Shown: positions 51,554 to 60,156 of the stretch, one piece after another
Layout: the number at the start of each line of letters is the position of its first letter
How positions within the stretch are numbered: the stretch's first letter is position 1
Notes under the pieces: generated by a model
The model's input: only the letters and a program-made list of their open reading frames with translations
What the model was told of the DNA's origin: nothing
The model's database searches: none
Program-made: the position numbers and the translations under genes
Source of the DNA: Salinimicrobium nanhaiense
Lineage (GTDB): Bacteria; Bacteroidota; Bacteroidia; Flavobacteriales; Flavobacteriaceae
Direction: 5' to 3'
DNA: 64,000 nt
Assembly (NCBI GenBank): GCA_012038135.1
Contig: JAAVJQ010000003.1
Coordinates: 224,435-288,434, forward strand

Positions 51554-52789
51554 ATGACATTTTTGGAACCTCTTTCTTTTGACATTGTAATTATTGGTGG
51601 CGGGGCTGCCGGATTCTTCACAGCAATCAATGCTGCGGAAATGGCTCCGCCAGCGAAGATCTGCATCCTCGAAAGAGGAAAGGAAGTGCTTACTAAAGTG
51701 CGTATCTCGGGCGGCGGAAGGTGCAATGTCACCCATGCAGAATTCCTTCCGAAGGAGCTCACCAAAAATTATCCGAGGGGAGAGAAAGAACTCCGTGGGC
51801 CGTTCCATAACTTCATGACCGGCGATACCATCGAATGGTTCGGGAAAAGAGGAGTGCCGCTCAAGGTCGAGGAAGACGGCCGTATGTTTCCCGAATCCAA
51901 TTCTTCAGAAACTATTATTGACCTTTTTCTACAGGAGTGCAAAAGGCTAAAAATTGAAGTGCTTACAAAAAGAGCAGTTCAGGCACTTCAGCAGAAAAAT
52001 GACCTTTGGGAGATCTCTACTTCACAGGAAACTTTTACGGCGAAAAAAATCTTGGTCGCCACGGGGAGTAACCCGAAAATGTGGAATATGCTGCAGGAGT
52101 TGGGACATTCAATTGTACCGGGAGTTCCGTCTCTTTTCACATTCAATATTACAGATAGCCGCATCAAAGAATTGCCGGGAGTAGCAACAAATGCCGTGGT
52201 CAAACTAAAACGGACCAAATTAGAAACCTCCGGTCCATTATTGATAACCCACTGGGGTATGAGCGGTCCGGCAATCCTCAAGCTTTCTGCCTGGGGTGCG
52301 AGGGAGCTAAGTAATAAAAAGAATTTTGAGATCGAAGTGAACTGGCTTCCGGAAATTTCGGGAGATATTATTTCTGAGGAACTACGGCGTCTTAAACAGG
52401 ATCATGCAAAGCAATCTCCGCACAAATATGCGCAATTTAACCTTCCGAAAAGGCTGTGGCAAAGTCTGCTTTCAGCTTCAGGAATTGAAGCCGAAAATCG
52501 CTGGGCAGATCTCAACAAGCAGCAGCTGGAGGAACTGGAGCAGCAGTTGACTCGCGGAACTTTTCAGGTGCATGGGAAAAGCACTTTTAAAGAAGAATTC
52601 GTCACTGCCGGCGGGGTAGAGCTAAAAGAGGTGAATTTTAAAACTTTTGAAAGCAAGATCTGTAAAAACCTCTTTTTGGCAGGAGAAGTTTTAAATATCG
52701 ACGCCATTACCGGTGGATTCAACTTTCAGAATGCATGGACCGGAGGGTATCTTGCGGCCCGGGCTATGACTACCGATTCTGCTGTTTAA
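51554..52789 (+). CDS. HI0933/BaiN-family flavoprotein
   Basis: The 411-residue protein begins with the FAD-binding loop DIVIIGGGAAGFFTAINAA and has the family marker KVRISGGGRCNVTH. Further conserved stretches are PRGEKELRGPFHNFM, ILVATGSNPKMWNML, THWGMSGPAILKLSA and the C-terminal NLFLAGEVLNIDAITGGFNFQNAWTGGYLAARAM. The group includes BaiN of bile acid bacteria and many uncharacterised NAD(P)/FAD oxidoreductases. Its last 20 bases overlap the tail of the convergent SDR gene. Confidence 0.9.
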   Translation: MTFLEPLSFDIVIIGGGAAGFFTAINAAEMAPPAKICILERGKEVLTKVRISGGGRCNVTHAEFLPKELTKNYPRGEKELRGPFHNFMTGDTIEWFGKRGVPLKVEEDGRMFPESNSSETIIDLFLQECKRLKIEVLTKRAVQALQQKNDLWEISTSQETFTAKKILVATGSNPKMWNMLQELGHSIVPGVPSLFTFNITDSRIKELPGVATNAVVKLKRTKLETSGPLLITHWGMSGPAILKLSAWGARELSNKKNFEIEVNWLPEISGDIISEELRRLKQDHAKQSPHKYAQFNLPKRLWQSLLSASGIEAENRWADLNKQQLEELEQQLTRGTFQVHGKSTFKEEFVTAGGVELKEVNFKTFESKICKNLFLAGEVLNIDAITGGFNFQNAWTGGYLAARAMTTDSAV

Positions 52790-53585
52790 ACACCATTTTG
52801 TTGAACCAGGAAGTTGGCAGGATCTTTCTTGCCAATAACACTGCACCCGCACCTTTTCCTGTAGGATATCTTAATTTTTGATTACTATCTGTTGCTGCTT
52901 TAAGGACTGTTTCAGCAACCACTTCGGGACCGGGAGCTTTTTCATTCCGCTTTTTCATTCCGCTAAGAATGTTCTTCTCCATTTTCTCATAACCTTTGAC
53001 GGAATCATCTTCAAAGACCTTGAGAGATCGTCCATGAAATTCAGTTTTAATAGCCGCAGGTTCGATCATTTTGACCTTTATGTTGAATTGTCGAAGTTCA
53101 TATTGTAGAGCTTCGGTAAAACCTTCAAGCGCCCATTTGCTGGAGCAATACAGGCTGTACAATGGAATTGTAAAGCGACCGACAACAGAAGAAGTATTGA
53201 TGATCACTCCCTCACCTTTCTTCCTGAAGTAAGGGATGAACTCCCGGGTAAGGTCCATTATACCAAAGAGATTCACTCTGAACTGGTTGAGTACATCTTC
53301 TTCTGAAGACTTTTCAAAAGCGCCCACTGCACCATAGCCGGCATTGTTGAACAGAACCTCTATTGAAGTGAAATCGTCTTCCACCTGTGAAATAATGTTT
53401 TGCAGGTGTTCCTTTTTTGTCACATCCAGCCGGTAAAGCTTCAGGTTTTTAAGTTCTTTGAGCTCTGTTTCCTCTTCAGGAGAACGCATGGTGGCGGCTA
53501 CATTCCAGCCTTTTTCAGCAAAGAGTCTGGCGGTAGCACGGCCAATTCCGCTGGAAGCACCGGTAATAAGAATTGTCTTTGGCAT
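52770..53585 (-). CDS. Short-chain dehydrogenase/reductase
   Basis: The 271-residue classical SDR has the cofactor loop ILITGASSGIGRATA, the NNAGYGAVG motif, catalytic serine in INTSSVVGRF and the YCSSKWALEGF Y-x-x-x-K pair. A cleft lysine/arginine after the loop (ATMRSPEEE) favours NADP. The C-terminal region of about 190-271 is longer than in minimal SDRs and hydrophobic at its end (KILPTSWFNKMVFK). The role is unknown. It is tail-to-tail with the BaiN-like gene. Confidence 0.88.
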   Translation of the reverse strand: MPKTILITGASSGIGRATARLFAEKGWNVAATMRSPEEETELKELKNLKLYRLDVTKKEHLQNIISQVEDDFTSIEVLFNNAGYGAVGAFEKSSEEDVLNQFRVNLFGIMDLTREFIPYFRKKGEGVIINTSSVVGRFTIPLYSLYCSSKWALEGFTEALQYELRQFNIKVKMIEPAAIKTEFHGRSLKVFEDDSVKGYEKMEKNILSGMKKRNEKAPGPEVVAETVLKAATDSNQKLRYPTGKGAGAVLLARKILPTSWFNKMVFKQQNR

Positions 53586-53662
53586 AGTTCTTTTTTTATT
53601 GTCTTTCTAAAATAGCATTTTTTAACCGCTTTAGCTTTTGCAGGAAAATCTATCTTTGTGTT

Positions 53663-54754
53663 ATGACCGAAAAAGATTTCATTCCGCAGCCTTATTCCGC
53701 AGCAGTGGAGCAGGGGGAAGTGAGCTGGCAGAGCCCCAGTAACATTGCGCTGGTAAAATATTGGGGGAAGCTGGAAAACCAGATTCCTGCAAATCCGTCG
53801 ATAAGTTTTACTCTTAATAATTGCAGGACCACTACCTCTCTGAAATTTCAGAAGAAAAAAGATTTGGCTACCGATTTCGATTTCGAGCTTTTCTTTGAGG
53901 GAGAGAAAAAAGATTCTTTTCGCCCAAAGATCCAGAAGTTCCTGGAGAGAGTAGAGCCGTATCTGCCATTTTTGAAGGATTATAGGTTTGTAATTGAAAC
54001 ATCTAATTCTTTTCCTCATAGCAGCGGGATAGCATCTTCGGCGAGTGGTATGAGTGCTTTAGCCTTATGTTTTATGAGTTTGGAAAAGCAGCTCGACCCC
54101 GAAATGAGGGAAGAATATTTCATTCGAAAAAGCTCATTTTTAGCGAGACTGGGATCGGGTAGTGCCTGTCGCAGTATTGAGGGGGAGCTGGTTGTTTGGG
54201 GATTGCATAACAGCATTTATGAGAGCAGTGATCTTTACGGGGTGCCTTTTAGAGATGAGGTGCATGAGAACTTCAGGAATTATCGCGATACGATCTTACT
54301 CGTTGATAAGGGCGAGAAGGTGGTGAGTAGCACAGTTGGACACGATCTAATGAATGACCATCCCTATGCTGAAACCCGCTTCAGGCAGGCGCATGATCAC
54401 CTGGATGAGTTGCAGAAGATCTTCCGCAGTGGAGATCTGGAGGAATTCATAAAAATTGTGGAAAGTGAGGCTTTGACGCTGCACGCTATGATGATGACGA
54501 GTCAGCCGTACTTTCTCCTGATGAAGCCAAATACTTTGGCGATCATCAACAGGGTATTCAAGTTTAGGGAAGAAACAGGGCTGCATCTGTGTTTCACCCT
54601 TGATGCCGGGGCTAACGTACACCTCTTGTATCCCGATAATGAAAAAGAAGAAACCCTGGAATTTATTAAAGCTGAATTGCTGCAGTATTGCCAGGGCGGG
54701 CAATATATTGAAGACCATGTAGGCAAAGGGGCAAAACAGGTAAAATTGGCCTAA
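53663..54754 (+). CDS. mvaD: Diphosphomevalonate decarboxylase
   Basis: The 363-residue GHMP-superfamily enzyme converts mevalonate 5-diphosphate to isopentenyl diphosphate. Hallmarks are WQSPSNIALVKYWGKLENQIPANPSISFTLN, the SSGIASSASGMSALALC loop and RLGSGSACRSIEGELVVWG, which supply the phosphate and catalytic sites. Flavobacteria use the mevalonate pathway, so this is a core isoprenoid gene. It is followed by an unrelated two-gene unit and then the GHMP kinase, an unexpected interruption of the pathway block. Confidence 0.95.
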   Translation: MTEKDFIPQPYSAAVEQGEVSWQSPSNIALVKYWGKLENQIPANPSISFTLNNCRTTTSLKFQKKKDLATDFDFELFFEGEKKDSFRPKIQKFLERVEPYLPFLKDYRFVIETSNSFPHSSGIASSASGMSALALCFMSLEKQLDPEMREEYFIRKSSFLARLGSGSACRSIEGELVVWGLHNSIYESSDLYGVPFRDEVHENFRNYRDTILLVDKGEKVVSSTVGHDLMNDHPYAETRFRQAHDHLDELQKIFRSGDLEEFIKIVESEALTLHAMMMTSQPYFLLMKPNTLAIINRVFKFREETGLHLCFTLDAGANVHLLYPDNEKEETLEFIKAELLQYCQGGQYIEDHVGKGAKQVKLA

Positions 54755-54804
54755 AATTTGACTTAGATCATATACTGTAATGAATTACATTTCAGCTAAA
54801 TGTA

Positions 54805-54812
54805 TATCTTTG
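54805..54812 (+). promoter_or_regulatory. -7 box before the DUF4160/DUF2442 pair
   Basis: TATCTTTG matches TAnnTTTG exactly and lies 19 bases before the DUF4160 start, whose Shine-Dalgarno AGAGGAG (54821-54827) is unusually clear for this genome. The pair therefore has its own promoter inside the mevalonate block. Confidence 0.5.
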
Positions 54813-54831
54813 CAGAGCTAAGAGGAGTCAA

Positions 54832-55074
54832 ATGCCGACTGTACATCTTGAAAAAGGCTTCAGGTTCTTTTTTTATTCGAACGAACATTTGCCGAAACAT
54901 ATTCATGTTGAGGGCAAGGGAGGTGAGATAAAGATCAATCTGGAATTGCTAAATTTGATGTACAATTACAATATGCAGAAACAGGTTATTCATACTTTTC
55001 TGGAAATAGTAAAGCAAAACCGGTTCTACTTTCTTAGAAAATGGGATAAGTTTCACGGAAATGAAAACAGTTAA
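54832..55074 (+). CDS. DUF4160 family protein (toxin-antitoxin-like)
   Basis: The 80-residue protein has the DUF4160 pattern: VHLEKGFRFFFYSNEHLPKHIHVEGKGGEIKINLE, in which the FFFYSNEH..HIHV block is diagnostic, and a C-terminal helix IHTFLEIVKQNRFYFLRKWDKFHG. Members are typically encoded beside DUF2442 genes, and the pair is suspected to be a toxin-antitoxin or regulatory module; a mechanism has not been shown to my knowledge. It overlaps the DUF2442 gene by 14 bases. Confidence 0.85.
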   Translation: MPTVHLEKGFRFFFYSNEHLPKHIHVEGKGGEIKINLELLNLMYNYNMQKQVIHTFLEIVKQNRFYFLRKWDKFHGNENS

Positions 55075-55321
55075 GACTGATATAAATATTAGGGATGTAT
55101 TCTTCAGGGATGAAAAAGTTTTCTTTTCTTTAGAAGATGGCCGTGAAATTGGTGCTCCTCCGGAGTGGTATCCCAGATTAAGCAAGGCTTTTAAGGAAGA
55201 ATTGTTAGATTATTCAATTTCCCCCGGTGGTTATGGGGTGCATTGGAACCGGGTAGATGAAGATCTTTCTGCCTACGGAATGGTAACTCATGACCAGGAA
55301 CATAATATCAAGCCTCTATGA
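55061..55321 (+). CDS. DUF2442 family protein (toxin-antitoxin-like partner)
   Basis: The 86-residue protein has the DUF2442 core: VFFSLEDGREIGAPPEWYPRLSKAFKEELLDYSISPGGYGVHWNRVDEDLSAYGMV. The fold is a small alpha/beta domain in which the GYGVHWxxxDEDLS block is invariant. In a number of bacteria it accompanies DUF4160. The stop overlaps the GHMP kinase start by four bases (ATGA), so the kinase is coupled to this pair. Confidence 0.85.
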   Translation: MKTVKTDINIRDVFFRDEKVFFSLEDGREIGAPPEWYPRLSKAFKEELLDYSISPGGYGVHWNRVDEDLSAYGMVTHDQEHNIKPL

Positions 55322-56256
55322 AAGGACCTTTATTTTATTCTAAAATCTTACTCTTCGGAGAATATGGGATCATCAAAGATTCCAAAGGTTTATCTATTCC
55401 TTATAACTTCTATAACGGGGCCTTGAAAGTGGATGAAGATCCTTCTGAAGAGGCGCAGAAGTCTAACAGAAGCCTTAAACGCTTTGCAGATTACCTGGAA
55501 AACCTTCAGCAGGAACAGCCGAATCTTGTGCAGTTTGACCTGGAGGAGCTAAAAGCAGATATAGAGAAAGGCATGTATTTCGATTCCAGTATTCCGCAGG
55601 GATACGGAGTGGGAAGCAGCGGAGCTTTGGTAGCGGCAATTTATGATGAATATGCTGTAGATAAGATCACAGTTCTGGAAAACCTTACCCGCGAAAAGCT
55701 GTTAAAACTGAAAAAGATCTTTGGGGAAATGGAATCTTTTTTTCACGGGAAATCTTCGGGACTTGACCCATTGAATTCTTATTTAAGTATTCCTATCCTC
55801 ATAAATTCTAAAGACAATATTGAGCCTGCTGGAATTCCGTCACAAACAGTCAACGGGAAAGGTGCTGTCTTTCTTCTTGACAGTGGTTCTGTTGGAGAGA
55901 CTGCTCCCATGGTGAATATTTTCATGGAGAATATGAAGCAGGAACCTTTCAGGAAAATAATTAAAGAACAGTTCGTGAAACATACCGATGCCTGTGTGGA
56001 TGATTTTTTAAAGGGCGACGTAAAATCTCTTTTTGGGAACATCAAAAAGCTTTCACATGTGGTTCTTGATAACTTCAAACCAATGATTCCGGCTCAATTC
56101 CACAAGCTTTGGAAACATGGGATCGAAACAAACGATTACTACCTAAAGCTTTGTGGCTCGGGTGGTGGTGGTTATATCCTGGGATTTACAGAAGACATAG
56201 AAAAGGCAAAAAAAGCATTGAAAGATTATCGCCTGGAAGTGGTTTACAACTTCTAA
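55318..56256 (+). CDS. GHMP kinase, probably mevalonate kinase
   Basis: The 312-residue protein begins KGPLFYSKILLFGEYGIIKDSKGLSIP, the GHMP N-terminal motif, and has IPQGYGVGSSGALVAAIYDEY as the ATP loop and LCGSGGGGYILGFTE near the end. The position near mvaD and the UbiA gene supports mevalonate kinase, although phosphomevalonate kinase is a possible alternative. It is in the cytoplasm and probably expressed from the mevalonate transcript plus the promoter of the preceding small pair. Confidence 0.85.
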   Translation: MKGPLFYSKILLFGEYGIIKDSKGLSIPYNFYNGALKVDEDPSEEAQKSNRSLKRFADYLENLQQEQPNLVQFDLEELKADIEKGMYFDSSIPQGYGVGSSGALVAAIYDEYAVDKITVLENLTREKLLKLKKIFGEMESFFHGKSSGLDPLNSYLSIPILINSKDNIEPAGIPSQTVNGKGAVFLLDSGSVGETAPMVNIFMENMKQEPFRKIIKEQFVKHTDACVDDFLKGDVKSLFGNIKKLSHVVLDNFKPMIPAQFHKLWKHGIETNDYYLKLCGSGGGGYILGFTEDIEKAKKALKDYRLEVVYNF

Positions 56257-56262
56257 GGAGTA

Positions 56263-57168
56263 ATGGCCACTATCTCTAAAAAGCGGCTTCTGTTAAAGAT
56301 TCTCAGCTTTATCTCGGTCGTTAGAGGCTATAATATTCTGGTGCTCGTGATCGCGCAGTACCTTACCTCCATTTTTATTCTTGCACCCCATTTGCCAATG
56401 AGGCAGGTGCTATTTGACCCTAACCTCTTTTTTATGGTACTGGCTACTGCCTCCATAGTTGCTTCGGGTTATATCATCAATAATTTCTACGACAGCGAAA
56501 AGGATCTCATCAACCGGCCTCAAAAAACGATGTTGGATAGGTTTGTGAGTCAGCGCACCAAACTTTCGGTGTATTTTATGCTAAATATGTTCGGGATATT
56601 TTTTGCCAGCTATATCTCCTTTAGGGCAGTGGTTTTTTTCTCGCTGTACATTTTTGGGATCTGGTTCTATTCGCACCGACTTAAGAAGATCCTGTTCGTC
56701 AATAATTTAATAGCTTCGGTAATTACCATTACCCCATTTTTCGCAGTTTTCCTGTACTACAAGAATTTTGACACCGTGATCCTGGTTCACGCTGCTTTCC
56801 TGTATCTCATCATTCTCATGCGGGAGATGGTGAAAGATCTTGAGAACATGAAAGGCGATCTTGCACAGGGATACCGGACTATTCCCATAGTCTATGGTGA
56901 AAATTTGAGCAAGATCCTGCTTACTTTTCTAGCGTTGCTTTCCATGATTCCGGTGTACTTCCTGATCTTTAAATTCGAGATAGGGAAGATGTATTATTTC
57001 TTCTATGCTTCGGCAGGACTGCTGCTACTTTTTCTACTTATCCTTTATTTCAGCAAAGCCAAATGGCAGTATTTACTGTTGCACAATTTGCTGAAGTTTA
57101 TCATTGTGGCCGGAGTTTTCAGCATTCTGTTGATAGATGTGGATGCGCTTTTGAGCAGAGTGTTTTAG
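56263..57168 (+). CDS. UbiA-family prenyltransferase
   Basis: The 301-residue membrane protein has about eight or nine helices. Its UbiA aspartate motif is SGYIINNFYDSEKDLINRPQKTM (D-x-x-x-D), with a second acidic site at LILMREMVKDLENMKGDL. It transfers a prenyl chain to an acceptor; flavobacterial members of this branch lie in mevalonate operons and are often annotated as geranylgeranylglycerol-phosphate or quinone prenyltransferases. The acceptor cannot be told. It begins seven bases after the kinase. Confidence 0.87.
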   Translation: MATISKKRLLLKILSFISVVRGYNILVLVIAQYLTSIFILAPHLPMRQVLFDPNLFFMVLATASIVASGYIINNFYDSEKDLINRPQKTMLDRFVSQRTKLSVYFMLNMFGIFFASYISFRAVVFFSLYIFGIWFYSHRLKKILFVNNLIASVITITPFFAVFLYYKNFDTVILVHAAFLYLIILMREMVKDLENMKGDLAQGYRTIPIVYGENLSKILLTFLALLSMIPVYFLIFKFEIGKMYYFFYASAGLLLLFLLILYFSKAKWQYLLLHNLLKFIIVAGVFSILLIDVDALLSRVF

Positions 57169-57279
57169 GGGTTGAATATTTTCTCAATAGTTTCACGCAG
57201 AGAGCGCAAAGAGCTTCGCAAAGAGCGCAAAAAAATTCTCTGGTGCCTGAGATTACTCGGTTTTTTCCCGCTGATCCCC

Positions 57280-57475
57280 GCAGATAATCAATCCCCAATT
57301 AACTGTTCTCCAATTAACCAACCTGGAACCTGGAACCTGAACTTGGAACTTGTAATTTGGATAGTTTTCCCGCAGGATAACGCCGATCTCCGCAGATTTA
57401 ACCAATCCCCAATTAACTGTTCTCCGATTAACAACTTGGAACCTGGAACCTGGAACCTGGAATTTGGTGCCTGGA
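57280..57475. repeat. Intergenic repeat cluster
   Basis: CAATCCCCAATTAACTGTTC occurs at about 57290 and again at about 57403, each preceded by CCGCAGAT and followed by CTCCxATTAAC, so two imperfect units of about 110 bases stand in tandem. Runs of the heptamer TGGAACC are interleaved (57323 onward and 57437 onward). Just upstream, CGCAAAGAGC-type words repeat (57196-57230). The 362-base gap has no gene; an open frame through it is an accident of the repeats. Confidence 0.65.
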
Positions 57476-57530
57476 ATTTCAAAATTGTATTGTTAAACAA
57501 ACCCCTATCTTTGTACCAAATAAAATAGTT

Positions 57531-58430
57531 ATGAGTAGAAATGACAGGTCATCTGGTAGCAGGGGAGACCGTTCCTCCGGCAAATCTTCCGGAAGACAGG
57601 GCGGCGGAGAGCGTTCTAAATCCTATTCCCGCGGAAATGCGCCGGTGAACCGAGATGAAAAGGATCCTAAAACAATGTCCCGGGGCAATGCACCGGTGAA
57701 AAAGAAAACAGGCGATAAGTCTGAAGGTATAAGATTAAACAAATACGTCGCAAACTCGGGCGTATGTTCAAGACGGGACGCCGATATTTATATTGCAGCC
57801 GGGAATGTGACCGTGAACGGGAAAGTGGTGACCGAAATGGGCCATAAGGTCAAAATAACTGATGAGGTGAAATTTGACGGCCGAAAGATACTTCCGGAAA
57901 AACCAGAATATATACTTTTAAACAAACCTAAAGGATTCTTCGTAACAGGAAGTCTGGAGAAAAAGAATCGTACGGTAATGGATCTTATTGCAGGAGCTTC
58001 CAAATCAAAACTTGATCCTGTGGGGAAACTGGATACCCAGGCGACAGGGCTGCTGCTGTTTACCAACGATGGCACACTTGCCAAGAATCTGGCTAATCCA
58101 AAGAACGGGATAAGGCAGATCTTTCACCTGGAACTGGATAAGGATCTGGCATATGAAGACCTTCAGAAAATTAGAGAGGGTGTAAATCTTGAAGACGGTA
58201 CTGCAAAAGTGACAGAGGTGAGCTATGTAGAGAATAAACCCAAAAAGGAAGTGGGGTTAGAGATCAAAAGTACTAAACCTCATATCGTACAGCGTATCTT
58301 CAAAAGTTTAGGCTATGAGATCATTAAGCTGGACAGGGTTGTTTATGGCGGGCTCACCAAAAAAGATCTTGGCCGCGGCCATTGGAGAGTCCTAACCAAG
58401 CAGGAGTTGATCAATCTTTCCAACCTATAA
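57531..58430 (+). CDS. Pseudouridine synthase with S4 domain (RsuA/RluB type)
   Basis: The 299-residue protein has a low-complexity basic tail (1-60, rich in Arg, Ser, Gly) in which the unit SRGNAPV occurs twice. An S4 RNA-binding domain (IRLNKYVANSGVCSRRDADIYIAAGNVTVNG, about 66-96) follows, then the catalytic domain with the aspartate in GKLDTQATGLLLFTNDG. It modifies uridines in rRNA, most likely 23S. Such tails are typical of Bacteroidota members. The gene is followed by an inverted repeat and the polyamine operon. Confidence 0.93.
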   Translation: MSRNDRSSGSRGDRSSGKSSGRQGGGERSKSYSRGNAPVNRDEKDPKTMSRGNAPVKKKTGDKSEGIRLNKYVANSGVCSRRDADIYIAAGNVTVNGKVVTEMGHKVKITDEVKFDGRKILPEKPEYILLNKPKGFFVTGSLEKKNRTVMDLIAGASKSKLDPVGKLDTQATGLLLFTNDGTLAKNLANPKNGIRQIFHLELDKDLAYEDLQKIREGVNLEDGTAKVTEVSYVENKPKKEVGLEIKSTKPHIVQRIFKSLGYEIIKLDRVVYGGLTKKDLGRGHWRVLTKQELINLSNL

Positions 58431-58461
58431 GCTCACAATATTTATCTTTTATACTATTATG

Positions 58462-58515
58462 GGAAAGTTGCAAATTTTTGATACATAAAAAAATCCTGCA
58501 ACTTTCCTGCTTTTT
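58462..58515. terminator. Inverted repeat after the pseudouridine synthase gene
   Basis: GGAAAGTTGCA (58462-58472) and TGCAACTTTCC (58497-58507) are perfect 11-base arms, with a TTTTT run at 58511-58515. The 24-base loop is long for a terminator. The same stretch overlaps the region upstream of the polyamine -7 box, so an operator role is also possible. Confidence 0.5.
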
Positions 58516-58517
58516 AA

Positions 58518-58525
58518 TACATTTG
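58518..58525 (+). promoter_or_regulatory. -7 box of the polyamine operon
   Basis: TACATTTG matches TAnnTTTG exactly and lies about 15 bases before the small upstream ORF and about 165 bases before speA, so the speA transcript has a long leader. Confidence 0.5.
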
Positions 58526-58541
58526 CTTTACCTAAGCTAAA

Positions 58542-58655
58542 ATGATGAAAAAAATACCACGGGCTTTATCCGTTTGGTTTTTAGAATATTCCCTCCCCGG
58601 CAAGTGCAGCCTTAACAAACTTTTATTACCTTATTTTTTTGGCATTGGCTTATAA
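58542..58655 (+). CDS. 37-residue upstream ORF in the speA leader
   Basis: The ORF starts MMKKIPRALSVWFLEYSLPG and ends with LLLPYFFGIGL, a hydrophobic tail. It lies between an exact -7 box and the TTG start of arginine decarboxylase, 37 bases before the latter. Small leader ORFs commonly govern polyamine genes by ribosome stalling in response to polyamines or arginine; that role is inferred. It might be a real small membrane peptide instead. Confidence 0.45.
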   Translation: MMKKIPRALSVWFLEYSLPGKCSLNKLLLPYFFGIGL

Positions 58656-58692
58656 TTTCTACTTTTTAACTTTAAACCTTATTACGTAAAAA

Positions 58693-60090
58693 TTGAATAC
58701 GAAGTACAGCGATTTAATCGACCAGACTTATTATTTCCCCCAGGAAGAATTTACAGTAGAAGGTGGTGAACTGCATTTTCATGGGATAGACCTTATGGAA
58801 CTGGTGAAAGAGTATGGAGCTCCCCTAAAGTTTACCTATCTCCCAAAGATCTCACAAAATATTTATAAAGCAAAAAAGTGGTTTGCCGATGCGCTTGAAA
58901 AGCACAATTATCCCGGCACATATAACTACTGTTATTGCACAAAAAGTTCTCATTTTGAACATGTTCTCAATGAGGCCCTAAAAAATGATATTCATATTGA
59001 AACTTCGGCTTCAGTTGATATTAATATTGTGGAAAACCTGAAGAAGAAGGGCAAGATCACGAATGATACTTATGTGATCTGTAACGGCTTTAAAAGGAAT
59101 GGTTATATCACCAACATTGCCAATCTTATTAATGGTGGGCACAAGAACTGTATTCCCATCATTGATAATTATGAGGAGATCGACCTGCTTTCAGAAGCTA
59201 TTGATGGTAAATATAAAATCGGGATAAGGATAGCTTCGGAAGAAGAGCCAAAATTTGAATTTTACACCTCCCGCTTAGGAATAGGTTATAAGAACATTGT
59301 TCCTTTTTTTAATAAGCAGATCAAAGATAATGAGCAGGTGGAGCTCAAAATGCTTCACTTCTTTATCAACACCGGAATTCGTGATACCGCTTATTATTGG
59401 AACGAACTGCTCAAGTGTTTACGTGTTTACATCAACCTGAAGCGCATCTGTCCATCGCTGGATAGTCTCAATATCGGTGGAGGTTTCCCGGTGAAAAATT
59501 CTCTTCATTTTGAATACGACTATAAGTATATGGTGGAAGAGATCGTGAATCAGATCAAAATTGCCTGTGATGAAGCCGAAGTAGAGCCGCCCCATATTTT
59601 TACTGAATTTGGTTCTTTTACAGTAGGTGAAAGCGGCGGTGCGATCTATGAGATCCTTTACCAGAAGCAACAGAATGACCGGGAGAAATGGAATATGATC
59701 AATTCTTCTTTCATTACCACCCTGCCCGATACCTGGGCGATTAGCAAGAAATTTGTGATGCTGGCGGTGAATCGCTGGAATGATGAATATGAGAGAGTTT
59801 TGCTTGGTGGCTTAACCTGTGATAGTGATGATTATTACAACTCCGAGCAAAACACCAACGCCATTTATTTACCTAAATACAAACGGGATAAACCGCTTTA
59901 TATAGGGTTTTTTAATACCGGGGCTTATCAGGATACTATTGGCGGTTTTGGAGGTTTGCAACACTGCTTAATTCCGCAGCCAAAGCAGATCCTTATCAAC
60001 AGGGACAAAGATGGAAATCTGGAGACCAGGTTATTTAGCGAACAGCAGGAACCTCAGGATTTTCTAAAAATTCTCGGATACGAGAAATAG
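58693..60090 (+). CDS. speA: Arginine decarboxylase (short, type III PLP fold)
   Basis: The 465-residue alanine-racemase-fold decarboxylase makes agmatine from arginine. Features: a PLP lysine candidate K84 in YCYCTKSSH, the phosphate-binding LNIGGGFPVKN, and the second-subunit LGGLTCDSDDYY with its active-site cysteine and aspartate. It is shorter than E. coli SpeA, as usual in Bacteroidota. The start codon is TTG 58693: the sequence MNTKYSDLIDQTYYFPQEEF is the conserved N-terminus, and the next ATG is 34 codons later. The rare start and upstream ORF suggest translational control. It leads the polyamine operon. Confidence 0.93.
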   Translation: MNTKYSDLIDQTYYFPQEEFTVEGGELHFHGIDLMELVKEYGAPLKFTYLPKISQNIYKAKKWFADALEKHNYPGTYNYCYCTKSSHFEHVLNEALKNDIHIETSASVDINIVENLKKKGKITNDTYVICNGFKRNGYITNIANLINGGHKNCIPIIDNYEEIDLLSEAIDGKYKIGIRIASEEEPKFEFYTSRLGIGYKNIVPFFNKQIKDNEQVELKMLHFFINTGIRDTAYYWNELLKCLRVYINLKRICPSLDSLNIGGGFPVKNSLHFEYDYKYMVEEIVNQIKIACDEAEVEPPHIFTEFGSFTVGESGGAIYEILYQKQQNDREKWNMINSSFITTLPDTWAISKKFVMLAVNRWNDEYERVLLGGLTCDSDDYYNSEQNTNAIYLPKYKRDKPLYIGFFNTGAYQDTIGGFGGLQHCLIPQPKQILINRDKDGNLETRLFSEQQEPQDFLKILGYEK

Positions 60091-60156
60091 TCTGGAATTT
60101 TTTTATTTTTAATTACATATAATTGAAGCAATTAGAACACAACAATCGCTAACAAA

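Noticed and set aside
57172..57528. A 118-codon ORF in the gap after the UbiA gene
   Set aside because: It is composed of tandem intergenic repeats (SPINCSPIN, GTWNLE) and not a protein.
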